A stretch of DNA of 34,294 nt from Oscillospiraceae bacterium. Its GTDB lineage: Bacteria; Bacillota; Clostridia; Oscillospirales; QAMX01. Of the stretch, positions 26,125 through 33,521 are shown one piece after another (within the stretch, counting starts at the first letter, position 1; each line of letters starts with the position of its first letter). The notes under the pieces are model-generated. The model did not search any database. It was not told the origin of the DNA and was given only the letters and a program-made list of their open reading frames with translations. The DNA is taken from positions 460,485 to 494,778 of the forward strand of contig SVLQ01000001.1 of the NCBI GenBank assembly GCA_015067825.1, in the 5' to 3' direction. The position numbers were made by a program, and so were the translations under genes.

Positions 26125-26130
26125 TTCTGC

Positions 26131-26168
26131 ATACAAAAAGTGCCGGCAGGTCTTCCCTGCCGGCACTT
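26131..26168 (-). terminator. hprK terminator
   Basis: A 13-bp stem AAGTGCCGGCAGG/CCTGCCGGCACTT (26138-26150 with 26156-26168) is followed by TTTTTG in minus-strand RNA. It lies 12 bp past the hprK stop and directly abuts the IS200 left end. Confidence 0.92.
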
Positions 26169-26179
26169 CGGCTTATCCG

Positions 26180-27118
26180 TTATTTAAGTCCCATGGCCTC
26201 ATTCAGGCGTTCGGTGAGTTCCTGTGCGGCGTTGTAGCCCATGCGCTTGTTGCGGTCGTTCATGGCGGCGACCTCGATGATGACGGCGAGGTTGCGGCCG
26301 GGCTTGACCGGAACGGTCAGCGACGGGATCTTGAGGCCGAGGATATCGGTGTATTCGGTATCTTCGCCGAGGCGGTCGTAGATCTTGCCCTCTTTCCAGA
26401 GTTCGAGGTTGATGATCAAGTCGACGCGTTCGGTCATCTTGACGGCAGCCATACCGAACAGACGGCGCACGTCGACAATGCCGATGCCGCGCAACTCGAT
26501 GAAGTGGCGGATGATATCGGGCGCGCTGCCGACAAGCGTTTTCGACGAGGCACGTTTGATTTCGACGGCGTCGTCGGCGATCAGACGGTGGCCGCGCTTG
26601 ACAAGCTCAATGGCCGTTTCGCTCTTACCGACACCGCTGTCGCCCAAAATCAGGATGCCTTCGCCGTAGACCTCGATCAGCACGCCGTGGAGCGTCACAC
26701 GCGGGGCAAGGTGCAGCTTCAGCGACGCAAGCAGCGATCCCATCGTCGAGGAGGTGTCCTCTTTGGTGCGGAGGATCGGGACGTTATACTTGCGCGCCAT
26801 CTCCATGCATTCCTCAAACGGCTGGATATCGCGCGTGATGATCAGCGCTGGGATATGCGTTTCAAACAGGCGTTCAAAGGTCGAACGGCGGCGTTCGGGC
26901 GTGAAGCGGCTTAAGAAGGTCGTTTCGACCTTGCCGATCATCTGCAGGCGTTCGCTGTCGAAAAAGTCGTAAAAACCGGCGAGCTGCAAACCGCAGCGGT
27001 TGATGTCGTCGGCATATACCAAAACATCGCGGTAGCCTTCCGGCGCATTTTCCACGATAAAGGAAAATTCATCGATCAGCGTGCCGAGAGAGACGGGATA
27101 TTTCGTCGTTCGTTCCAT
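26180..27118 (-). CDS. hprK: HPr kinase/phosphorylase
   Basis: HprK phosphorylates or dephosphorylates Ser46 of HPr and so controls carbon catabolite repression in Bacillota. The 312-residue protein has an N-terminal domain (about 1-130) and a C-terminal kinase domain. The latter has the P-loop ILGDSGVGKSE at about residues 155-165, LIADDAVEI, ELRGIGIVDVRRLFG (signature), and NLAVIIEVAAMNDRNKRMGYNAA. AAAGGAG lies 8 nt before the ATG. It is monocistronic here, with its own promoter and terminator, and lgt or uvrA neighbours seen elsewhere are absent. Its promoter faces away from the tRNA promoter. Confidence 0.95.
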   Translation of the reverse strand: MERTTKYPVSLGTLIDEFSFIVENAPEGYRDVLVYADDINRCGLQLAGFYDFFDSERLQMIGKVETTFLSRFTPERRRSTFERLFETHIPALIITRDIQPFEECMEMARKYNVPILRTKEDTSSTMGSLLASLKLHLAPRVTLHGVLIEVYGEGILILGDSGVGKSETAIELVKRGHRLIADDAVEIKRASSKTLVGSAPDIIRHFIELRGIGIVDVRRLFGMAAVKMTERVDLIINLELWKEGKIYDRLGEDTEYTDILGLKIPSLTVPVKPGRNLAVIIEVAAMNDRNKRMGYNAAQELTERLNEAMGLK

Positions 27119-27152
27119 ATGTCATGCTCCTTTGCTTGAACTCTCTGCAAAT

Positions 27153-27181
27153 ATTATACCACAAACGCATCCTTCTGCCAA
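27153..27181 (-). promoter_or_regulatory. hprK promoter
   Basis: Minus strand: -35 TTGGCA (27176-27181), a 17-bp spacer, and extended -10 TGGTATAAT (TATAAT at 27153-27158). It is 35 bp before the hprK start. Confidence 0.85.
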
Positions 27182-27255
27182 CCGATCTCACCGGATTTTC
27201 TGCGCGAGTTTTTGCAGCTTTCACCATACTGTGCCAATTTTACCACCCCAAAAGA

Positions 27256-27284
27256 TTGACAAAACCACCGGGATATGCTATAAT
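27256..27284 (+). promoter_or_regulatory. tRNA promoter (full consensus)
   Basis: TTGACA (27256-27261), a 17-bp spacer, and TATAAT (27279-27284), with TGC before the -10 (extended). Transcription would start about 12 nt before the mature tRNA. It is the strongest promoter in the window. Confidence 0.93.
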
Positions 27285-27303
27285 AATTAAACTTTGAATA
27301 TTG

Positions 27304-27380
27304 GGACCTTTAGCTCAGTCGGTCAGAGCATCCGGCTCATAACCGGTCGGTCCGGGGTTCGAGTCCCTGAAGGTCCACCA
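27304..27380 (+). tRNA. tRNA with CAT anticodon (elongator Met or Ile2)
   Basis: A complete 77-nt cloverleaf: acceptor GGACCTT/AAGGTCC, D-arm GCTC/GAGC, anticodon loop CTCATAA, T-arm CGGGG/CCCTG with TTCGAGT, and an encoded CCA. The G1:C72 pair and the anticodon stem exclude an initiator. CAT could mean elongator Met, or Ile2 after lysidine modification; sequence alone does not settle it. The outer pair of the anticodon stem (27:43) is T-T, a small oddity. Confidence 0.93.
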
Positions 27381-27381
27381 G

Positions 27382-27413
27382 AAAAAAGCACTTGCGTTTG
27401 CAAGTGCTTTTTT
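27382..27413 (+). terminator. tRNA terminator
   Basis: Stem GCACTTGC/GCAAGTGC (27388-27395 with 27400-27407), loop GTTT, followed by six T, directly after the tRNA CCA. The A-run before it makes it potentially bidirectional. Confidence 0.92.
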
Positions 27414-27489
27414 CAATAAAATTCACCCTTAGGGGAATTTTGGTCTGCCGGATGCGTATTCAAAATTACAAGAATTCAAATTCATATGC

Positions 27490-27530
27490 AAAAAAACGGA
27501 GCTGTTCCAGCAAAAGAGCGCTCCGATTTT
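27490..27530 (-). terminator. Terminator at the end of the accessory island operon
   Basis: CGGAGC (27497-27502) pairs with GCTCCG (27520-27525), and minus-strand RNA continues with seven T. It lies about 20 bp after the histidine-phosphatase-like gene. The rest of the 27414-27547 gap holds a weaker imperfect hairpin near 27419-27440 and nothing else I can identify. Confidence 0.75.
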
Positions 27531-27547
27531 TGAAATTTGGGGCAAAA

Positions 27548-28279
27548 TCAATACACCTTATCGATCACACCGTAGTTTTTCTTCTTGTTGGTATCATCAC
27601 CGACATGATACATGCCTTCAACCGTAAAATCATCCCACGGATGCTGTCTCTTCCGCAGCAGAATCTGCAGCGCACGCAACACACTGCCCTGACTGAACAG
27701 CAACACTTTCTTACCGACGCAGTATTCGTTGATATACGCAATGACGTCTGCGGCGTTGGCAATGACCGTCCCCCACGATGTGCCTTCCGGCGTTCTCGCA
27801 AACATATTGTTTTCCAGTTCGCGGGCGATAAACGTGTCTGTATATACCAGTTCCTCGAACGATTTGTACTCCCAGCCGGTGTTATCGATACCGTGCAGGA
27901 ACTGCAGACGCACCGCTTCAAATTTCTGCGGGTACGCCATGACGATCTTCTTCGTGTTCACAACTCTGGCAATCGGGCCATAGAACGCGATATCAAAATC
28001 GTACGCGTCGAGTTCTTCCGCCTGCTTTTTCGTGATCGCAATCCCCTGTTCCGTAAAGCCGCAATTATCCGAGGTATCGCTCATGAACTCGTGTTTGGCC
28101 ACAGCTATGGTCTCGGCATGGCGGATCAGGTGGATCGATGCGCACTTCACTTCCGGAATCGTCGTCCCTTCGATGTAGTCGATCTTGCCGGTTGCCTGAT
28201 CGGTGGCAATTCCCCACTTCAACAGGGTCTTGGTGATGCGTTCTCTTTCCAGCACAGGGATGGTGTCGACATCAAACAT
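27548..28279 (-). CDS. Histidine-phosphatase-fold protein with altered active site
   Basis: A 243-residue member of the phosphoglycerate-mutase/histidine phosphatase superfamily. It has a roughly 50-residue N-terminal extension, then the phospho-acceptor motif RHAET at residues 53-57 (His54), FTEQGI and GPIARVVNT with the second Arg. The usual SHG carrying the second catalytic His near the C-terminus reads FSQGSVLRA, so Gln197 occupies that position. It may be a weak phosphatase, a ligand-binding pseudo-enzyme or an enzyme of altered specificity. AAGGAG precedes the ATG; it starts 12 bp after the nucleotidyltransferase gene and clearly forms an operon with it. The substrate is unknown, probably a product of its neighbours. 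Confidence 0.75.
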   Translation of the reverse strand: MFDVDTIPVLERERITKTLLKWGIATDQATGKIDYIEGTTIPEVKCASIHLIRHAETIAVAKHEFMSDTSDNCGFTEQGIAITKKQAEELDAYDFDIAFYGPIARVVNTKKIVMAYPQKFEAVRLQFLHGIDNTGWEYKSFEELVYTDTFIARELENNMFARTPEGTSWGTVIANAADVIAYINEYCVGKKVLLFSQGSVLRALQILLRKRQHPWDDFTVEGMYHVGDDTNKKKNYGVIDKVY

Positions 28280-28291
28280 ATATCAATCTCC

Positions 28292-28843
28292 TTATTTCTT
28301 CAGCAGTTTTATTACCTTCTCTGTCAGTCCGTTCTCCACGATATATTCGTATACCGCGTTGGGAACCATATCCTTCCATTCGTCACCGTTGACAATTTTC
28401 TGTCTGATTTCGGTCGAGCACATTGCTTTTTCCCGCTTGTCGAACAGAACATGGGTGCCATATCCGAGTTTGCCCAGTCGGTGCAGCTTTTCGTAGCCCC
28501 AATCATCGTAGATCGTGAAGAACGAGGTTGCGCTCAGCGGAACGTAGTTGTAGAGAATCTCCGGCCGTTCGATCGGGTACGGCACGATCTCGAAATCTTC
28601 TCGCTTCATGCCGGCTTCCAGCAAGGCAAGCTTGACCATGTTGTAGCGTTCATAATATGTAAAGGGGTTCGATGCCGCTTCGCTTCTGTGCGGATCAATT
28701 TCCTCGCGGATCAGGGCGACGTTTTCGGGGGACGTGATACCGACGATCAGTTTTTTGCACTGTTCTTTCGCAAGTAGAGCATATTGCAAGTGGTCGTTAT
28801 GAAACAGCTGGAATCTGCCGTGGATAAATCCTAATTCAATCAT
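28292..28843 (-). CDS. NadM-like nucleotidyltransferase
   Basis: A 183-residue protein of the HxGH nucleotidyltransferase superfamily, closest by eye to NadM-type NMN adenylyltransferases: GFIHGRFQLFHNDHLQ at the N-terminus, NPFTYYERYNM, VPYPIERPE, and CSTEIRQKIVNGDEW followed by VPNAVYEYI, which matches the NadM C-terminal block. The HxGH motif is HNDH (His15, His18) with Asp where Gly is usual. The reaction is expected to join a nucleotide to a phosphorylated ligand with pyrophosphate release. Its position in a surface-glycan island makes NAD salvage only one option. GGAGG precedes the ATG, overlapping the end of the relic DHH frame. Confidence 0.75.
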   Translation of the reverse strand: MIELGFIHGRFQLFHNDHLQYALLAKEQCKKLIVGITSPENVALIREEIDPHRSEAASNPFTYYERYNMVKLALLEAGMKREDFEIVPYPIERPEILYNYVPLSATSFFTIYDDWGYEKLHRLGKLGYGTHVLFDKREKAMCSTEIRQKIVNGDEWKDMVPNAVYEYIVENGLTEKVIKLLKK

Positions 28844-28845
28844 TG

Positions 28846-28902
28846 TTATTTCCTCCGGTTGTCTTTGGTGGTATAGGTCTTCTTGATGATTTCTTTGCGA
28901 AG
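28846..28902 (-). pseudogene. Relic of the 3' end of a DHH phosphoesterase gene
   Basis: In one minus-strand frame these 57 bp read LRKEIIKKTYTTKDNRRK followed by TAA, 2 nt before the nucleotidyltransferase ATG. The intact DHH protein at 30041 ends LRKEIIKRTLQPKLVK. The first 17 bp are identical to that gene (30075-30091) and the rest is diverged but similar in protein. No homology continues upstream: a C7A8 run (minus strand) replaces it. The stop codon and overlapping ribosome site suggest that a DHH gene once sat directly upstream of, and coupled to, the nucleotidyltransferase. Confidence 0.7.
28886..28902. repeat. 17-bp direct repeat, copy 1
   Basis: ATGATTTCTTTGCGAAG, identical to 30075-30091. 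The two copies flank the acyltransferase gene and mark the likely recombination or insertion points. A T8G7 homopolymer run (28903-28917) touches this copy. Confidence 0.85.
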
Positions 28903-28924
28903 TTTTTTTTGGGGGGGCAGCATC

Positions 28925-30013
28925 CTATATAAATGTATTGACGATCTTTTTGATCCCCGGAATATGCTTAAGAGGAATAACGACCAAAAAGCTCAATATG
29001 ATTGTCGCAGCACACCACACCAACGAAGCCACGAACGATCCAGCAATAGGCGCCAATATCGTATATACACAATCTGTCAATGCGCGCGCAAACTTTTCTA
29101 TCAGATAAACCCCAAAAACAGCCTCTCCCAAAACAGCCAACGCTACCCTAAATCTTTGATAATGGATGCGGGAACACCAGTATTTCACTGTCAAATATAT
29201 GATTATCGCAGGAATGCAGATAAAACATTCAAAAAACTGTTCAACCTGTTCCAAAGAGATATTCACTACAGTCACCGTTTGGTAATAAGTGATCAAACCG
29301 GTAACTATAATTGCACCGATTCCTAAAAGAATACCTGTTAATACTGTCTTTCTATTGTAATTTGTCTCGTCAAATACATGTTCCAGATAATATCCCACAA
29401 CAGCATAGAAGATGTTTTGCGTTACGAAAATCGTCGCAGAGAACGATGTATGAATCGTTACATTCCCCTTCCATAAACAAAATTCCAGACAAGGTAAAAC
29501 CCCAACCAACGCAATGTGACCCAAAATCAAATATACATAATCTTTACTCTGCAGGTTTTTAACCATACTCCGCAAAAACGGAAGTAATAGCAACAGACCG
29601 ATATAACTATATAAATACCACAGCGATGTCGACGCGCTGTTTCCATAAACATATGTAAAAAAGTTAGAAATTCCCAACCCTTCCGTTCTGTGCAGCCAAA
29701 AATAATATGGTACAGAAATCAAAATAAGAACGATCAGAATCCGCAAGATTCTCTTAAAAAATAATTTTTGATATGATTCCTGTTTCGATAAAAGTAATGC
29801 GCCTGAAATCATGAAAAAGAGAGGCACTGCGACTTTACAAACAATCGAAAACAGCATGTATGGAAAATATAAAGGAGAACCGATCTTTTCCACAAACAGC
29901 GTAAAGCCACGATTTCCGGTGTGATTAAAAACCACCAAGAAAATAGCCACGATCCGCAGCAAGTCTAAATGAACGAGCCTGTTCATACAACGACTTGATC
30001 TGTTTTGCTGCAT
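28925..30013 (-). CDS. Membrane acyltransferase (acyltransferase 3 family)
   Basis: A 362-residue protein with about ten hydrophobic segments, of the family that O-acetylates or otherwise acylates surface polysaccharides. The family start is clear: LDLLRIVAIFLVVFNHTGNRG, with the conserved His in FNH. FFMISGALLL and FFKRILRIL follow, also typical. The start is taken at the ATG at 30013; one nine codons later (29986) is equally weak in ribosome site. The gene is visibly more AT-rich than the genes on either side, is bounded by the 17-bp repeat, and separates the DHH and nucleotidyltransferase genes. It probably modifies the glycan exported by the flippase (inference). Confidence 0.85.
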   Translation of the reverse strand: MQQNRSSRCMNRLVHLDLLRIVAIFLVVFNHTGNRGFTLFVEKIGSPLYFPYMLFSIVCKVAVPLFFMISGALLLSKQESYQKLFFKRILRILIVLILISVPYYFWLHRTEGLGISNFFTYVYGNSASTSLWYLYSYIGLLLLLPFLRSMVKNLQSKDYVYLILGHIALVGVLPCLEFCLWKGNVTIHTSFSATIFVTQNIFYAVVGYYLEHVFDETNYNRKTVLTGILLGIGAIIVTGLITYYQTVTVVNISLEQVEQFFECFICIPAIIIYLTVKYWCSRIHYQRFRVALAVLGEAVFGVYLIEKFARALTDCVYTILAPIAGSFVASLVWCAATIILSFLVVIPLKHIPGIKKIVNTFI

Positions 30014-30040
30014 ATAATCACCACAATTTCTACTTATAGT

Positions 30041-30985
30041 TCACTTTACTAACTTTGGCTGCAAAGTTCTTTTTATGATTTCTTTGCGAAGATACGCGAC
30101 CGACGATTTTGCCACACCATCGGCAAAACAAACCTCGAAAATCCGTTCGATTTCACCTTGATACTGCGTGTCATCGCACACGAAATAGCTGCAGCGATGT
30201 TGCAAGTCGATCACGTTCATCATCCAACTGTCCCACCGTTCTTGGAACCACTCCCGAATTTCCGTCAACCGATCTAACACACCACCGGCATCCCAAACGC
30301 AGATTTGCGCGATATGCGGCGGTAAAATGCCGTTGCTCCCGATCGTTTTGGCATCGTAGAACAGCGCGTTTTTGAGATCAGCCGTAACACTCGTCTGTAC
30401 CTCGGAAAAATATGCGGCGCGCCAAGCTTCATCGACCTGTGCATGGTCACAGAGCGCCCGGAACACGGTACGGTCTTCCTCGGTGGTATTGGAAGAGGTC
30501 AGATTCAGGGTATTATCAAGAATTGCGGCAACCAGCAGACGCGCGGTGGTGCAAGACATTTTTTCTTGCAGACCGGCACGCTGCCATTCTCGGTAGATGA
30601 GCGTTGCCGCCGCGCCTAGAAACTCAATGTGCGTACCTTCGCCGATTCGTTCCTGCCAGTATTCCTCAAAACCCACGTGGTGGTCGTAGACTGCGACAAC
30701 ACGGTCGAGCGGAACACTGTGACCGATAAAATCCGGATCGGATACGTCAACGATGATATAGCGTGCAGACTCGGTTTTGTATGCCTCCGGCAATTCGGCG
30801 GCAACAAGGCCGGGTTTACGCAAGGACGAACAAACGCTGTAGTTGCAGGGTGCGTTGGAGTAGGCAATAGCCTGTCCTCCCTGTAAACGTATCAGCTCCG
30901 CCATCGCCACCATGCACGCATAGGCGTCAATGTCGAGATACGCTGAACCGGCAGTGAGGATGTGGGGAATTGTTGTTGGATTCAT
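30041..30985 (-). CDS. DHH-family phosphoesterase (PpaC/DHHA2-like layout)
   Basis: A 314-residue protein. Motif I reads SAYLDIDAYAC (Asp18, Asp20) with Ser at the place of the usual His. Motif II-like VDVSDPDF lies at 80-86 and the DHH triad in VYDHHVGF at 101-103. The C-terminal third, ending in a KSSVAYLRKEIIKR segment that resembles the basic substrate loop of DHHA2 domains, suggests a family II pyrophosphatase-like or small-phosphoester-cleaving enzyme. Activity on pyrophosphate would fit a neighbouring nucleotidyltransferase, but this is inference. It lies 33 bp after the flippase gene. It is distinct from the housekeeping NrnA at 5183. Confidence 0.72.
   Translation of the reverse strand: MNPTTIPHILTAGSAYLDIDAYACMVAMAELIRLQGGQAIAYSNAPCNYSVCSSLRKPGLVAAELPEAYKTESARYIIVDVSDPDFIGHSVPLDRVVAVYDHHVGFEEYWQERIGEGTHIEFLGAAATLIYREWQRAGLQEKMSCTTARLLVAAILDNTLNLTSSNTTEEDRTVFRALCDHAQVDEAWRAAYFSEVQTSVTADLKNALFYDAKTIGSNGILPPHIAQICVWDAGGVLDRLTEIREWFQERWDSWMMNVIDLQHRCSYFVCDDTQYQGEIERIFEVCFADGVAKSSVAYLRKEIIKRTLQPKLVK
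30075..30091. repeat. 17-bp direct repeat, copy 2
   Basis: Inside the 3' end of the DHH gene; identical to 28886-28902 in the same orientation. Confidence 0.85.
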
Positions 30986-31018
30986 AATACTCTTTTCTGT
31001 TAAGTTCCCAAGAAAATA

Positions 31019-32314
31019 TCACCGGCGGTGAAGTGCCTGCTGCACGACACCGGCGATTATTTTCGGATTCAAACTTTTTATGATAAAATAATTATTCCGG
31101 CGAATCGGTGGAAAGACAAATCCAATAATAACATTTGTAAAGAACTGCGTGACGACCGAAGCCACAGCAGCACCTTTTGCACCCCAAAGCGGAATCAAAC
31201 AAAGATTTAACAAAACATTCGCAATTGCACCAGCCACATTGATTCCGGTTAAATACCTTTGTTTGCTCTCTCCTAAAATCCAAATATTACGAACGGTTCC
31301 ATAATGACCAAACGTAATATACCAGACAGCAATCGCAAGGATACCGGCCGCTCCTAAATATTCGGACCCATATAATAGAGAAACAAGCGGTTTTGCCAGC
31401 AACGTCATTCCGATACTTTGCGCAAGCGACATGCAAGTGATAATACTGTATAGCTGAATAATCCGCTTTTCGTATTGCGCCTCATCATGTTCTTTTGCTT
31501 CCAAAATAACAGGTCTGGCTGTATCAATTACTGCCGAGAACACGAAGCTACTAATACCAATACAAGTGATCGCCGACGAATAAAAACCGGTTTCAACCTC
31601 GCCAATCATAAGTTTAATCATGATACGATCCGTATGCTGGAAAATCATCACCATCAAACTGGGAATAATATAATACTTACTGCGGGACAAGAGTCCTTTG
31701 CCGGTCCCCCAGTCAATCGTTAGTCTTTGTCCCCCGACCTTACGGTAAATCCAAATCAGAATAATTGATATGACGAAGTAGTCGATCACATTGGATACAG
31801 CGAACCAAACGATACTTTTCTGTGTCACAAGTAAGTAGACTTTATACACTGCTACAATGGTATATGCGATCAACGCAGCAATTGAAGGGTACTTCGACAA
31901 CAATTTTGATTGAAACCAATACTGCGTCATTTCGGTTGCTTGGAACAATAACGAAAGACTGTAGAGAGCACAAACTAAAATCGTCTCCGTTTCGCCGGCA
32001 TCAACCAGTGCAACAAACGAAACACAGCCAATCATACAAAAAATACTTGATATAATATTGATAGTTATTGCCGTTCCTAAAATCTTGCCTTCTTGGTCTG
32101 GAGATTGTACAAACTCTTTCACCAACGTTTGCTTGAGTCCCAACTGCATAATAGGCAAAGCAAATGCTACGATCGACGAAACATAACTGATTACGCCGTA
32201 GTTTCCCGGACCCAAGTAACGAGCAGTTATAACGCCAATAACAAGGTTAATTAGAGACTGTAAAATTTTACAACCGATAATCCAACCGGCATTCTTTAAG
32301 ACGCTACCTTTCAA
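31019..32314 (-). CDS. Wzx-like polysaccharide flippase
   Basis: A polytopic MATE/MVF-superfamily protein with about 12-14 hydrophobic segments that would flip lipid-linked glycan repeat units across the membrane. Typical features are LKNAGWIIGCKILQSLINLVIG at the start region (split by GW), ARYLGPGNYGVISY, YWFQSKLLSKYP, the mid-protein QHTDRIMI and the late LIPLWGAKGAAVAS. I place the start at a TTG at 32314 (431 residues), because AAGGAG lies 6 nt upstream; the ATG at 32338 has no ribosome site. It lies between a glycosyltransferase and the DHH gene. No polymerase gene is visible in the window. Confidence 0.88.
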   Translation of the reverse strand: MKGSVLKNAGWIIGCKILQSLINLVIGVITARYLGPGNYGVISYVSSIVAFALPIMQLGLKQTLVKEFVQSPDQEGKILGTAITINIISSIFCMIGCVSFVALVDAGETETILVCALYSLSLLFQATEMTQYWFQSKLLSKYPSIAALIAYTIVAVYKVYLLVTQKSIVWFAVSNVIDYFVISIILIWIYRKVGGQRLTIDWGTGKGLLSRSKYYIIPSLMVMIFQHTDRIMIKLMIGEVETGFYSSAITCIGISSFVFSAVIDTARPVILEAKEHDEAQYEKRIIQLYSIITCMSLAQSIGMTLLAKPLVSLLYGSEYLGAAGILAIAVWYITFGHYGTVRNIWILGESKQRYLTGINVAGAIANVLLNLCLIPLWGAKGAAVASVVTQFFTNVIIGFVFPPIRRNNYFIIKSLNPKIIAGVVQQALHRR

Positions 32315-32361
32315 AAGAATCTCCTTCTGCGAAACCATGTCATGCTAACCATCATTGATAA

Positions 32362-33333
32362 CTATCTATAATACTTCAGACGAACTATTTTTTTGTAAAG
32401 AGGATATAATCCGTGTGCTACAATCCACGCAAGTTTTTTGTGGTGCCCATTGATAGGTTTATGGTATCTATACAAATGTCGAACCGTTCGGATACACGGA
32501 TTTGCAAGCGTTTTATATTGTTTATCACAAGTACGACATAATACCTGCAAGAACTGTAGATTCGTTCGCACCTCCATGTTGTACGCCTGTTCAAGATACT
32601 GTGGATAGTGCGTTGCAATCAATTCTTTCTTTCGCTCACAAAAATATAACATGGATAAGTATTTTTCAGAAAAAGTTTGTCGTGAACTCGAATCACTCCG
32701 AATATTGTACTGATAAACAGAAATATCGTGTTGGACCATAATCGGCTTTTTCATATAACACAGGAACATAAAAAAGCCATCCTCGTTTATATGTTTTCCT
32801 TCTTCGAAAAAAATCCCCTTTATAAAACTCTTTTTAAAAAACTTCCCCCATACGGCATTAATATTATAGACCCCAGCAAGCGAAAGATATAGGGCGTCCT
32901 CTTCACAAAAAGTAGTATAGGTACCATCTTCGCTAAAATCTTCGATTTGTTTTTCATTATCTCGATTCTTTTGAGGCGCCCAAACAATATCGGCCTTATA
33001 TTTGCAAATATCCTGCAGTAAAACCTCAATTGCATTAGGATATATTTCATCATCGCTATCTACAAACATGATATAATCCCCAGTTGCACAGCGCAACCCC
33101 GTATTTCTCGCTCCCGAAACACCTCTGTTTGCCTGATGAATCACGGTAATGCGACTGTCTTTTTCTGCATAATCATCACAGATTTTAGGGCATTGATCCG
33201 GGGATTGATCGTCTACTAAGATAATCTGGATATTCGTATAGGTTTGTCCCAGCAAAGACTCTATACAATTTGGAAGATATTTTTCTGTTCCATAAATAGG
33301 AACAATAACACTGACCAAAGGATTGCTTTCCAC
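32362..33333 (-). CDS. Family 2 glycosyltransferase
   Basis: A 323-residue inverting GT-A transferase: VSVIVPIYGTEKYLPNCI at the start, VDDQSPDQCP, the NRGVSGARNTGL loop and the metal-binding DSDDE (DXD) at about residues 91-95. The C-terminal half is more variable and contains EDGFF. It is likely to add a sugar to a lipid-linked intermediate at the cytoplasmic membrane face. Translation starts at a GTG at 33333, 8 nt after AGGAG. The gene is AT-rich, unlike the left part of the window. A possible extended -10 TGTTAGAAT lies upstream near 33370, without a good -35. Confidence 0.9.
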   Translation of the reverse strand: MESNPLVSVIVPIYGTEKYLPNCIESLLGQTYTNIQIILVDDQSPDQCPKICDDYAEKDSRITVIHQANRGVSGARNTGLRCATGDYIMFVDSDDEIYPNAIEVLLQDICKYKADIVWAPQKNRDNEKQIEDFSEDGTYTTFCEEDALYLSLAGVYNINAVWGKFFKKSFIKGIFFEEGKHINEDGFFMFLCYMKKPIMVQHDISVYQYNIRSDSSSRQTFSEKYLSMLYFCERKKELIATHYPQYLEQAYNMEVRTNLQFLQVLCRTCDKQYKTLANPCIRTVRHLYRYHKPINGHHKKLAWIVAHGLYPLYKKIVRLKYYR

Positions 33334-33433
33334 GATACAAACTCCTATCGCCTCGAAACATTATTCTAACATATAAAAAATACTACCTGCTTCTAAGCCA
33401 AGAAACGCAATATTTCAGCTAATCAAAATTTGC

Positions 33434-33509
33434 CACACTGTTATGTGTTGCCCACCGCACACCACGTGGAGGTTTTGATCTTGTGCGGTATCCCCTGCTT
33501 TCGCAGGGG
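33434..33509. other. Clustered stem-loops between repeat protein and glycosyltransferase genes
   Basis: In 76 bp there are: CACA/TGTG (33434-33447); ACCGCACA (33454-33461) with TGTGCGGT (33482-33489) enclosing the palindrome CCACGTGG (33462-33469); and CCCCTGC/GCAGGGG (33492-33509), which in minus-strand RNA closes a GAAA tetraloop. None is followed by a proper U-tract. It could be the structured 3' end of the repeat-protein mRNA, a small RNA or a mobile-element end. Confidence 0.5.
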
Positions 33510-33521
33510 AAGTAATACACT

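Larger units (their letters stand above)
25436..26130 (-). mobile_element. IS200-type insertion sequence (tnpA only)
   Basis: The element consists of one Y1/HUH transposase gene flanked by subterminal hairpins at 25440-25466 and 26102-26124, as in the IS200/IS605 family, which transposes as single strands without terminal inverted repeats or target duplication. No tnpB is present. The left end (tnpA-upstream) is at about 26130 and the right end at about 25436; exact ends are not determined. It sits between the ABC operon and the hprK terminator and interrupts neither. Confidence 0.8.

Noticed and set aside
27304..27380. tRNA 3' end as an attachment site with a second copy in the island
   Set aside because: I found no duplicate of the tRNA 3' segment between 27.4 and 34.3 kb and no integrase gene.
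30041..30985. DHH gene as a second NrnA/RecJ
   Set aside because: It lacks the DHHA1 glycine motif GGGHxxAAG seen in the housekeeping nrnA and has a different motif I; the C-terminus looks more like DHHA2.
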